Notes under the pieces: model-generated
What the model was told of the DNA's origin: nothing
The model's input: the letters and a program-made list of their open reading frames with translations, nothing else
Databases searched by the model: none
Part shown: positions 9,236 through 16,925 of the stretch, piece after piece
How positions within the stretch are numbered: the stretch's first letter is position 1
Layout of the letters: every line of letters begins with the position of its first letter
From: Maridesulfovibrio hydrothermalis AM13 = DSM 14728
GTDB taxonomy: Bacteria > Desulfobacterota > Desulfovibrionia > Desulfovibrionales > Desulfovibrionaceae
NCBI RefSeq assembly: GCF_000331025.1
Contig: NC_020055.1
Span: 981,870 to 1,045,869, forward strand
Reading direction: 5' to 3'
DNA: 64,000 nt
Made by a program: the position numbers and the translations under genes

Positions 9236-9267
9236 CCCTTAAGTATTTAAGGGTTTTTATTTTTTTA
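9236..9267 (+). terminator. rho-independent terminator after tRNA-Lys copy 1
   Basis: CCCTTAA (9236-9242) pairs with TTAAGGG (9247-9253) across a four-base loop, followed by a T-rich run to 9267. It would end the first tRNA transcript before copy 2. Confidence 0.75.
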
Positions 9268-9301
9268 AAACAGGCGGTCTTAAAGGCAGCTTTAATTATA
9301 T

Positions 9302-9377
9302 GGGGCGTTAACTCAGTCGGTAGAGTATCTGCCTTTTAAGCAGAGAGTCGCTGGTTCGAGCCCAGCACGCCCTACCA
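9302..9377 (+). tRNA. tRNA-Lys(UUU), copy 2
   Basis: Identical over all 76 bases to the copy at 9141, including the encoded CCA and the TTT anticodon. It follows the terminator at 9236-9267, and no TTGACA-type promoter is seen in the 34 bases between. Its own promoter must be weak (an AT-rich TTAATTATA lies just upstream), or it relies on read-through. Confidence 0.96.
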
Positions 9378-9451
9378 TATAATTACCCACCTGAGGGTCA
9401 GGGATCTTTTACAATGAGCGGTTAGATTTTCGCAAACAATGCTTGAAGTAC

Positions 9452-9480
9452 TTGACACTATTAGCTAGTATGCGTAGACA
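9452..9480 (+). promoter_or_regulatory. candidate sigma-70 promoter for the third tRNA-Lys
   Basis: TTGACA (9452-9457), a 17-base spacer and TAGACA (9475-9480) give the same -35 and spacing as the promoter before copy 1. The tRNA starts 16 bases later. The -10 is poor. Confidence 0.5.
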
Positions 9481-9495
9481 CGCTTTTGAATATAT

Positions 9496-9571
9496 GGGGC
9501 GTTAACTCAGTCGGTAGAGTATCTGCCTTTTAAGCAGAGAGTCGCTGGTTCGAGCCCAGCACGCCCTACCA
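9496..9571 (+). tRNA. tRNA-Lys(UUU), copy 3
   Basis: A third exact 76-base copy of tRNA-Lys(UUU) with encoded CCA. Spacers between the three copies (85 and 118 bases) are not alike, so only the tRNA bodies are conserved. Confidence 0.96.
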
Positions 9572-9583
9572 TATTAAAGACTT

Positions 9584-9620
9584 AAGGCATTTCATCGCAA
9601 GATGAGATGCCTTTCTTCGT
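9584..9620 (+). terminator. terminator after the tRNA-Lys cluster
   Basis: GGCATTTCATC pairs with GATGAGATGCC (one G-U pair) around a GCAA loop, followed by TTTCTTCGTT. Confidence 0.75.
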
Positions 9621-9645
9621 TGGACCGTACTTATCTCTGTCCCCC

Positions 9646-9679
9646 AAAAAAAAGGAGCAAACCTTTCGGCCTGCTCCTT
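9646..9679 (-). terminator. terminator of the minus-strand chemoreceptor gene
   Basis: On the minus strand AAGGAGCA (9679-9672) pairs with TGCTCCTT (9659-9652), followed by an unbroken T run (complement of 9653-9646). It sits about 25 bases after the stop codon. Confidence 0.85.
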
Positions 9680-9704
9680 CCCGTTCATATTATTCTTAAT
9701 AAAC

Positions 9705-11846
9705 TTACTGCGCGGCCTCTTCCCTGAGCTTATCAACAAGTTCAGAGAGAAGAGCTGACTCTTCTGAGAGCTTTTTGATGGCTTCCACTGCGTTGTGGAT
9801 GTTCTCAGTTGTGCGCTCGGCAATGGAGTCAACTTCTTCGACGCTGTTATTGATTTCGGTAAATGTTGCAGACTGTTCTTCAGCAGCAGTGGCAATCTCC
9901 TGAATCATCTGGCTGGCCAGATCGGCTGCGTCAAAAATCTCATTCAGCATCGTTCCGGATTCATCAATTTTTGCAACTGCAACGTCCACAGTGCCGGTTG
10001 TTTTTTCAACATCTTTGATATTCTCCTGCGCAACCTGCTGAATTGCCGCAATAGACTGCCCCACTTCCTTAGTAGCATCCATTGTCTTTTCCGCCAGCTT
10101 GCGGACCTCATCGGCAACAACAGCAAAACCACGCCCGGCTTCGCCTGCGCGTGCGGCCTCAATTGCGGCGTTGAGTGCCAGCAGGTTGGTCTGATCGGCA
10201 ATGTCGGTAATTACATTCATAACACTTCCGATATCCTGCGCCCGCTCACCGAGACGGCCCATCCTTTCACTGAGTCCGGTAGCCATCTCACGAACCTGAT
10301 GCATGGTAGTACGGCCTTCGTCCACAACGACAACTCCGCTTTCAGCTTTGCTGCGGGTATTACTTGATTCTTTGGAAGCACCGGCAGAGTTGCGGGCAAC
10401 CTCTAAAACAGTAGCGTTCATCTCTTCCATAGCAGTTGCTGTTTCTGTGATGCGCCTTCGCTGCGTATCAACACCTGCGGTCAGCTCCTGCGCGCCGGCC
10501 GCAAGCTCGCTTGCCAGCTCGTCAATCTGGGTAACCACTCCGCCAAGGCTTTCAGCAGCAGAGAGCAGACCTTCACTCTTGGCCTTTACAGCCTCTTTAC
10601 GTGCCTCTTCAGCGGCAGCCTTGGCCTCCTCTGCCTGCATCGATTTTTCCTCAGCAAGCTTCATCTGGGTTTCAATCTCTGAAATATTCTCCCTCAGCTT
10701 TTCAGCCATACGATTAACTGCTCTCTGCATATTTGCAGACTCATCAACACCTTTAGCCTCAAGGTGCACATCAAGATCACCGTCAGCAATTTTTCCGACA
10801 GCCTCAGAAGTATTGCGAATAGGCTTTGCAATCAATTCAGCCATAAACCAAAGCATGGCCATAGCAAATATCAGACAAGCAGCTCCAAGCCCGACAAGCT
10901 TCAAGGCCTGTGCATTTACCGGCCCTGCGATGACTGCTTCAGGCAGTGTTACGATTACTCCCCAGCGGGCTTTTGCTGAGCCAAAAGATATCGGCACTCC
11001 AATACGGATCAAACCGTCCTTATCTTCATAAAACTCTCTATTCGCAGCAAAGTCTTTAACCTGCCTCTCAATGCCCGGCATAACTTCGCTAATGGGCTTA
11101 CCATTAAACTCAGATTTTCCGGTCATACCAGCAATCTTACCACTGTCATCCACAATTATGATTTTGCCCTGACCGCCATACATATGGACCTTGTCAGCCA
11201 TTTCCTGAAGGAATTTAACATCAATATCTGCGCCCATAACCCCCAGAGATCTGCCGTTAACTACAATGGGGACAACAAGACTGGCCAGAACCATAGGCCG
11301 ACCATCAATCTCATAAGGAGTCGGAGCGTACACAACTTCATTTCTAGAATCACGGGCCTCTGTATACCAGCCGTTTGATGAAACATCATCGTGTCCGCTG
11401 GTACTTGATAGATGCAGTCCGTTGGCCTTATTCCAGTAGGCTGTCATCTGACCGTCAATATCACTATACGGCGTCCCTTTCGAAGCAGCGTCGTTGCCAT
11501 CAAAGGCCTCTGGCTCCCAAACCGTCCATACGCCGAAAATATCGGTATTTTCCCGGGCAATAACTCCCATCATAGAAGTCAGTGTTTTGCGATCAAAGGT
11601 TGAAGGCTCTTCCTTCCACCCTCTCACCCCCTGAGCCAGCCCCCTGACCAAGGTCAGGTTTGTATCAATTCGCACACCTATATTGAGCGCCTGCTCTGCA
11701 GCCTCAGCCTGAATAACTTTTACAGCATCATTAAATGCCGCAGTTCTGGAAGCCCATGTTGAAACTGCGATGACCACTGCAAGTGAAAGTACAATGCATA
11801 ACCCGGCCCAAAAAACAATGCGCCCTTTAACCGTTTTAAATCCCAT
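9705..11846 (-). CDS. methyl-accepting chemotaxis protein with dCache-type sensor
   Basis: A 713-residue chemoreceptor. It has a first membrane helix at about 9-30, a long periplasmic domain of about 280 residues consistent with a double-Cache (dCache_1) ligand sensor, a second membrane helix ([20 protein letters not shown]), a HAMP linker, and a cytoplasmic coiled coil. The highly conserved hairpin tip [19 protein letters not shown] is intact, so it should couple to CheA/CheW. The ligand is unknown. A sigma-28-like site lies about 290 bases upstream and a strong terminator follows the gene, so it is monocistronic. Confidence 0.92.
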
Positions 11847-12133
11847 ATCTCCTCCTCATTAGAGAAAATTTATCAAATTTCAATATACCAACAACATTTT
11901 TTTAAATCAACTTCTTCTATATTTTTATTATCTCTTTGAAACAAAATGATTGCAGACTGCCCAGTACTATAAGAGCAGCAGATAATTACTAACATAATAG
12001 ATTCACCACACAAACGCAGCGTCTAAAAATGATGCTGTGAGCACATGCAAACTGAAACAACCATATTCTTCGGGCCGTATAAGCAGCTTATAAAAAGGAG
12101 TCATCAATAATATAAAAATAATAGGAACTCTTA

Positions 12134-12160
12134 TTATCGGCGTTTTTTACCTCCCCTTCA
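12134..12160 (-). promoter_or_regulatory. candidate sigma-28 (FliA) promoter for the chemoreceptor
   Basis: On the minus strand TGAA is followed after 15 bases by GCCGATAA. The -10 is a perfect match to the flagellar sigma-28 consensus and the -35 matches three of four bases (TAAA). The resulting 5' leader would be about 280 bases, which is long. Confidence 0.4.
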
Positions 12161-12161
12161 C

Positions 12162-12217
12162 TTGACTAAAACTCGGCACAGCTATACTGGTAGGACCAGC
12201 AGACATTATGATGTCTG
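12162..12217 (+). promoter_or_regulatory. promoter and GntR/FCD operators of the glycerate operon
   Basis: TTGACT (12162-12167) and TATACT (12183-12188) resemble -35 and -10 boxes, although the 15-base spacer is short. CTGGTAGGACCAG (12187-12199) is a perfect palindrome of the TGGTnnnACCA type bound by FCD-class GntR regulators. Directly after it CAGACAT (12200-12206) and ATGTCTG (12211-12217) form a second perfect inverted repeat. The operator overlaps the -10, suggesting that the adjacent regulator represses its own operon. Confidence 0.6.
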
Positions 12218-12329
12218 ACCAACAAAGTACTAGTTTTATATTGCATACCCTTAAGGGTGTCACCTACAAATCCCTGTTTTTCAATAATATCAAAGGCAAA
12301 ATATTAATCACTTTTACCCAGAGTTACGC

Positions 12330-13025
12330 ATGTTTAAACCGATCAAAAAAGTAAGAGTTTCAGAAACCGCCGCAAAACAGCTGGAAGAACTGATCCAGAA
12401 TAAGACTTTTGCCGAAGGTGAACCACTGCCGTCAGAACGCAAACTGATGAAGGAACTACAGGTTGGGCGCGGCTCAATACGCGAAGCTTTGAGAATTCTC
12501 GAAATTAAAGGTTTCATTGAAACTCAGCCGGGGATAGGTGCTTTTGTCAAAAGTTATGAGGGTGATATCTTCAGCCCTCTTTCCACATGGCTCACCGATA
12601 ACAACGAAGCTGTTCGCCATTTTTTTGAAGTAAGATTACTCCTTGAGCCGAACACCGCCCGACTTGCTTCCGAACGCATTTCCGAAGAAAACCTTGAAGA
12701 TCTTCAAAAGACTCACGAAGAATTTATCAAAACAGTTGAAGATGAAGACCTGCCCCGGGCCATTATGGTGGACGCTGAATTCCACCGCCTTATTGCCAAG
12801 GCAACCGGCAACAAAGTTCTCTCGTCCATTATGGACGCTTTATACAGATCAATGATTGAAGGTTGGAAAGCTCCCCTTAAAGTTCCGGACAGACCCCGGA
12901 AAAGTATGAATGAGCATGCCGATATTCTAGCTGCGATCAAAAACAAAGACGGAGAACGGGCTGCCGATCTTATGACCTCCCACCTTAGCGGGGCTGTCAA
13001 AGATCTGGGAGATGCCGGACTGTAA
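12330..13025 (+). CDS. FCD-domain GntR-family transcriptional regulator
   Basis: A 231-residue regulator. The winged helix-turn-helix spans about 10-75 and has the family hallmark LPSERKLMKELQVGRGSIREALRIL. The all-helical FCD effector domain spans about 90-220; its His residues (EFHRLIAKATGN, HADIL, TSHL) are those that usually hold a metal and a carboxylate ligand. It is the first gene before a GntP permease and a glycerate kinase, so the inducer is probably glycerate or a related hydroxyacid. The palindromes upstream are probable operators. Confidence 0.85.
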   Translation: MFKPIKKVRVSETAAKQLEELIQNKTFAEGEPLPSERKLMKELQVGRGSIREALRILEIKGFIETQPGIGAFVKSYEGDIFSPLSTWLTDNNEAVRHFFEVRLLLEPNTARLASERISEENLEDLQKTHEEFIKTVEDEDLPRAIMVDAEFHRLIAKATGNKVLSSIMDALYRSMIEGWKAPLKVPDRPRKSMNEHADILAAIKNKDGERAADLMTSHLSGAVKDLGDAGL

Positions 13026-13161
13026 GCAAAAGCAGACTATGCGCGAGGTGCTACGCGATTCCTTGCCAAAATGATGCAGCCGGACATGCGGGTACGGCTG
13101 ATAAATTAAGGGAGTCAGCACAGCTGCTTTTACGGATCAACTTCAACTTAAGGAGACGGAT

Positions 13162-14493
13162 ATGGTTTCTGGTGGGTTAGCTGTATTATTTCTTTTATTG
13201 TGTGTCGGGATAATCATTCTTTTGACCTCCCGATACAAGGTCAATGCCTTTGTAGTTCTCATCGGTGTTGCATTTCTTTTCGGACTGCTGGTAGGGATGC
13301 CGCTTGATAGTATTGTCAAGTTCATCCGTGCCGGATTCGGTGGAACTCTCGGTTACATCGGAATCGTAATTGTAGCCGGTACAATTATCGGGGTTATTCT
13401 GGAAAAGACAGGTGCAGCCCTGTCCATGACCAGATCCATCCTTAAACTGGTCGGTAAAGAACGCTCTCCTCTGGCTATGTCTATTGCCGGATACGTTGTT
13501 TCCATTCCTGTTTTCTGTGACTCCGGCTACGTCATCCTTACACCGCTGAACAAAGCACTGGCCCGTGAGACCGGCAAGTCAATGGCTGTTATGGCTGTAG
13601 CCCTTGCGACGGGCCTTTACGCCACTCACTGCCTTGTTCCCCCGACCCCCGGCCCCATTGCCGCTGCCGGTATTCTGGGTGCTGATCTCGGGCGTGTAAT
13701 CGCTTTCGGTGTTGCTGTGTCCATCCCCGGTATGATTGCCGGTTATCTCTGGGCAATCCATTTTGCCAAACGTTACACTGTGGATCTGGGTGAAGCTGAG
13801 TCATACGAATCACTGGTTAAAAAATTCGGAGACCTTCCCGGCGGACTGCATGCCTTCATGCCTATTCTGATTCCCATCGGGCTTATTCTTCTTAAATCTA
13901 TTGCCGCATACCCCACCAAGCCTTTTGGCGAAGGGACACTGGCAAACTTCCTGACCTTTATCGGCGATCCGGTAACTGCGCTGATGCTCGGTATTCTTAT
14001 CGCGCTGACTCTGGTTAAAAAAGAAATGATGGGCGAGGCTGTTTCCGACTGGATGAGCAAAGGAGTTAAAGACGCGGCACTCATTCTGGCTATCACCGGT
14101 GCGGGTGGTGCTTTCGGTAAAATTCTTAAATCATCACCTCTTGCAGATTATCTGGGTACAACCCTTTCCACTATGAACATAGGTATTCTGCTGCCCTTCA
14201 TAATTGCCGCGGCTATTAAGACTGCGCAGGGTTCATCCACTGTGGCTATCATAACTACAGCGTCCATCATGGCTCCGCTAATGTCCGGACTGGGACTTGA
14301 TCCCGCTTTCACCGTGCTTGCTATCGGCGCAGGGGCGATGACTGTATCCCATGCTAATGACTCGTACTTCTGGGTAGTTTCCCAGTTCTCAAACATGGAC
14401 GTTCCTGTTGCATACAGAGCTTATACATCAGCTACGTTTGTGCTCGGTACTGTTTCCATTATTTGTGTGGCAGCACTCTCTGTCATCTTCTAG
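13162..14493 (+). CDS. GntP-family sugar-acid/H+ symporter, probable glycerate permease
   Basis: A 443-residue membrane protein with about 12 hydrophobic segments. Family signatures are present: VFCDSGYVILTPLN, HCLVPPTPGPIAAAGILGADLG and TVSHANDSYFWVVSQFS. GntP permeases import gluconate, glycerate or related acids with protons. The start follows AAGGAGACGGAT. Because glycerate 2-kinase is encoded downstream and no gluconate kinase is present, glycerate is the likeliest substrate; this is inference from neighbours. Confidence 0.85.
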   Translation: MVSGGLAVLFLLLCVGIIILLTSRYKVNAFVVLIGVAFLFGLLVGMPLDSIVKFIRAGFGGTLGYIGIVIVAGTIIGVILEKTGAALSMTRSILKLVGKERSPLAMSIAGYVVSIPVFCDSGYVILTPLNKALARETGKSMAVMAVALATGLYATHCLVPPTPGPIAAAGILGADLGRVIAFGVAVSIPGMIAGYLWAIHFAKRYTVDLGEAESYESLVKKFGDLPGGLHAFMPILIPIGLILLKSIAAYPTKPFGEGTLANFLTFIGDPVTALMLGILIALTLVKKEMMGEAVSDWMSKGVKDAALILAITGAGGAFGKILKSSPLADYLGTTLSTMNIGILLPFIIAAAIKTAQGSSTVAIITTASIMAPLMSGLGLDPAFTVLAIGAGAMTVSHANDSYFWVVSQFSNMDVPVAYRAYTSATFVLGTVSIICVAALSVIF

Positions 14494-14506
14494 AAAAGAT
14501 TAATTA

Positions 14507-14538
14507 CTGCCTCAGGGGAGCATGCTTCCCTGAGGCAG
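14507..14538 (+). other. intercistronic hairpin between permease and TPR gene
   Basis: CTGCCTCAGGG (14507-14517) pairs perfectly with CCCTGAGGCAG (14528-14538) across a loop that itself contains AGCATGCT. It is followed by ATCAAATAT rather than a T run, so it resembles an mRNA-processing or stability element more than a terminator. Confidence 0.6.
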
Positions 14539-14560
14539 ATCAAATATACAGAAGTGCAAA

Positions 14561-15232
14561 ATGTTTAAAAAACTCCGCTTGAAATATCACGAAAGAATGG
14601 CTTTCAACGGCTTCGTCAAGTCTGATTTTGATACGGCTTTAAAGCATTTCCGCAAAATTGCCGGTCTTGTTCCTGAAAAAGAAGGAATAGACTTCAACTC
14701 CGCAGTCTGTCTCATGTCACTGCGCCGCTATGATGAAGCTGAAAAGTATCTGCAAAGCGAGCTTGAAAAAGGTAACGAAGGGCTTCCGCTTAAACAGGCT
14801 TTGGCTGAAAACGCCTTTCACTGCGGACTGCGCGAAGAGGCGTTAAACCGTTATAATAATATTTTAAAATATGATCTTCCAGACAAAGTGCGCATGTTCA
14901 CCGAGTTGAAAAAGAATGTTATGGAAGATGAAAAAAGATTCAAAGATGCACTGAAGAGCCGAACAGAAATGGAAAAAGGCGACTCCCTGCTTGCACAGGG
15001 TGATCACAAAAAAGCCCGCAAACATTTCGCCAAAGCAGCCAGACTGGACCCTACCTGCTTTCAGGCCCACAACAACTTAGGTGTCATCGCCATGAACTTT
15101 TTAAATGATTACAAGGCAGCCCTGACTCACTTTGAAAAAGCTGACAGCCTAAACGATATTCCTGCGGTGCAGATGAATATCCAGAGGCTTAATGAAGCAC
15201 TGCTAAAGGAGCAAGAACATGCTGATGACTAA
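14561..15232 (+). CDS. tetratricopeptide-repeat protein
   Basis: A 223-residue, probably cytoplasmic, all-helical protein. TPR-like units are visible near 20-60 (DFDTALKHFRKIAGLVPEK then FNSAVCLMSLRRYDEAEKYL), 85-105 and 140-205 (GDHKKARKHFAKAARLDPT, AHNNLGVIAMNF, YKAALTHFEKADSLND). Such repeats normally bind partner proteins. It lies between the permease and kinase genes of the glycerate operon, and its last codons overlap the kinase start by 14 bases, so the two are coupled. A role in glycerate metabolism is not obvious. Confidence 0.8.
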   Translation: MFKKLRLKYHERMAFNGFVKSDFDTALKHFRKIAGLVPEKEGIDFNSAVCLMSLRRYDEAEKYLQSELEKGNEGLPLKQALAENAFHCGLREEALNRYNNILKYDLPDKVRMFTELKKNVMEDEKRFKDALKSRTEMEKGDSLLAQGDHKKARKHFAKAARLDPTCFQAHNNLGVIAMNFLNDYKAALTHFEKADSLNDIPAVQMNIQRLNEALLKEQEHADD

Positions 15233-16595
15233 AGAGCAAGAACACCTTGAACAGATTTTTGCAGAAGCTCTAAGCAGAGTTGATCCGTACAAAATTATCA
15301 CAAACAAAATGACCCTGAAAGATGAAGTCCTGACTGTTGTTATGGACGAAGGGAATATTGTTGTGGATCTCAAGGAATTTGAGCGAATAGTTGTCATCGG
15401 CGCAGGCAAAGCCACCGCCAAATTGGCCCGTGCTGTTGAAGACATTCTAGGTGACCGCATTGAATCCGGCCTAATCTCAGTAAAATACGGGCATACTGAA
15501 AAGCTGGAACGTATCAAGACCATTGAAGCAGCCCATCCGGTTCCCGATGAAAACGGAGTGCGCGCAGCCAAGGAAGTTGAAGAGCTGGCCTGCTCCGCCA
15601 CCGATAGAACTCTGGTCATCAATCTGATTTCCGGCGGCGGATCAGCTCTGCTGCCCAGCCCGATGTGCGCTGAAGTGGATGGCGAAAAAATAGCTATCAC
15701 TCTTGAAGACAAGCAAAGTGTGACCAAGGCACTACTATCCTGCGGTGCTGACATCAGCGAAATCAACTGCATCCGCAAGCATCTTTCAAATCTCAAGGGC
15801 GGCCGGCTGCTGCGCTGTCTGCGTCCTGCCCGCAGCCTGAATCTCATTCTCTCGGATGTGGTCGGTGACAATCTGGATACCATTGCCTCCGGCATGACCA
15901 GTTTTGACCGCAGCACTTATTGCGATGCGGTTTCCATTATTGACCACTATAAAATCAGAGATAAAGTGCCTGCCCATGTCATTAAGGCCCTCGAACTAGG
16001 CAGCAAAGGCAGACTGGTTGAAACATTAAAAAAAGATGAATTTCAAAATGCCCGGGCTGAAAATATCCTTATAGGCACTAACCGTATTGCCCTGCTGGGA
16101 GCGCGTGATAAGGCTCAGGAGCTGGGCTACAACGTACGTATGCTGACCTCACGGCTGCAAGGTGAAGCTGCAAACGCCGCCGACATGCTCTGGGCTGTGG
16201 CTCAAGATGAACGTGAATGGGAGCTTATTGAAAAAAAACCGGCCTGCATAATCGTTGGCGGTGAAACTGTAGTGACCATCAAAGGCAATGGTAAAGGCGG
16301 GCGCAATCAGGAAATGGCCCTGCAATTTCTTATGAGGCTTGGACAGGACGAACAGGAAGGAAAAGGCATCCATTTCCTTGCTGCCTCAACTGACGGCAAT
16401 GACGGACCGACCGATGCAGCCGGAGGTTTTGCCGATAGCGAAATACTGAAAAAATCCCGCGAAATGGGACTGTCCATAGCAGATTACCTGCATGACAATG
16501 ACTCCTACCACTTCCTTGAAAAGGTAGGAGCCTTGCATAAAACAGGCCCCACCAACACTAATGTCTGCGACGTGCAGATGCTTATCGTCAAATAA
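15219..16595 (+). CDS. glycerate 2-kinase (GckA/TtuD type)
   Basis: A 458-residue kinase of the DUF4147-MOFRL family, which phosphorylates D-glycerate to 2-phosphoglycerate. The N-terminal domain has VVIGAGKATAKLARAVED and NLISGGGSALLPSP. The C-terminal MOFRL domain has GGETVVTIKGNGKGGRNQEMAL and STDGNDGPTDAAGGFAD. The ATG at 15219 follows AAAGGAGC; an ATG six bases later is also possible. It ends the operon begun by the FCD regulator and permease, and a strong terminator follows. Together they form a glycerate uptake and activation route into lower glycolysis. Confidence 0.9.
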   Translation: MLMTKEQEHLEQIFAEALSRVDPYKIITNKMTLKDEVLTVVMDEGNIVVDLKEFERIVVIGAGKATAKLARAVEDILGDRIESGLISVKYGHTEKLERIKTIEAAHPVPDENGVRAAKEVEELACSATDRTLVINLISGGGSALLPSPMCAEVDGEKIAITLEDKQSVTKALLSCGADISEINCIRKHLSNLKGGRLLRCLRPARSLNLILSDVVGDNLDTIASGMTSFDRSTYCDAVSIIDHYKIRDKVPAHVIKALELGSKGRLVETLKKDEFQNARAENILIGTNRIALLGARDKAQELGYNVRMLTSRLQGEAANAADMLWAVAQDEREWELIEKKPACIIVGGETVVTIKGNGKGGRNQEMALQFLMRLGQDEQEGKGIHFLAASTDGNDGPTDAAGGFADSEILKKSREMGLSIADYLHDNDSYHFLEKVGALHKTGPTNTNVCDVQMLIVK

Positions 16596-16925
16596 GTCGT
16601 TGATGGGTTCCCGCTGAAAGTAAGGCCGCTGCCACCTTCCACTTCCCCCGGTGGCGGTCTTACTTTCAACTTTTAAGCTTCTCTCCCCTATCCCTACATA
16701 CGTCCCTCACGCAACATATTAGCATTATCAAGCTAAATACGCACTCTAGAACGCCTGACCCTTCTATCTTTTCGATATATTCGAAATCTCCTTATATTTA
16801 TAACACCAAATCTATTTCTTTCTTGTAATGAATACGTACGAAGTATATGATACACTTCAAACTTAAAAATAAGTAGACTGTGCTCAGCCTTTTTCAAGAC
16901 GCAGTTCAACTCCCGGGGGAAACGT
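16596..16925. other. intergenic region before second chemoreceptor
   Basis: 330 bases. The first 80 hold the glycerate-operon terminator; the rest is AT-rich with no supported gene or clear sigma-28 site. Confidence 0.6.
16617..16676 (+). terminator. terminator of the glycerate operon
   Basis: A long imperfect hairpin: AAAGTAAGGCCGC...CCACC pairs with GGTGGCGGTCTTACTTT, followed by CAACTTTTAAG. The stem is very strong although the T run is poor. Confidence 0.7.

Larger units (their letters stand above)
11847..12329. other. divergent intergenic region between chemoreceptor and glycerate operon
   Basis: An AT-rich 483-base gap with no convincing gene. It holds a sigma-28-like site directed at the chemoreceptor, a sigma-70-like promoter directed at the FCD regulator, and GntR-type palindromes; these are listed separately. 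Confidence 0.7.

Noticed and set aside
9141-9571. Three near-evenly spaced identical blocks resembling a CRISPR-like array
   Set aside because: The repeated unit is a complete tRNA-Lys with encoded CCA, and the spacers are unequal in length and contain promoters and terminators.
9141-9700. Integration site of a genomic island at the tRNA-Lys cluster
   Set aside because: No integrase and no partial tRNA-end duplication on either side; the flanks are ordinary chemoreceptor and ligase genes.
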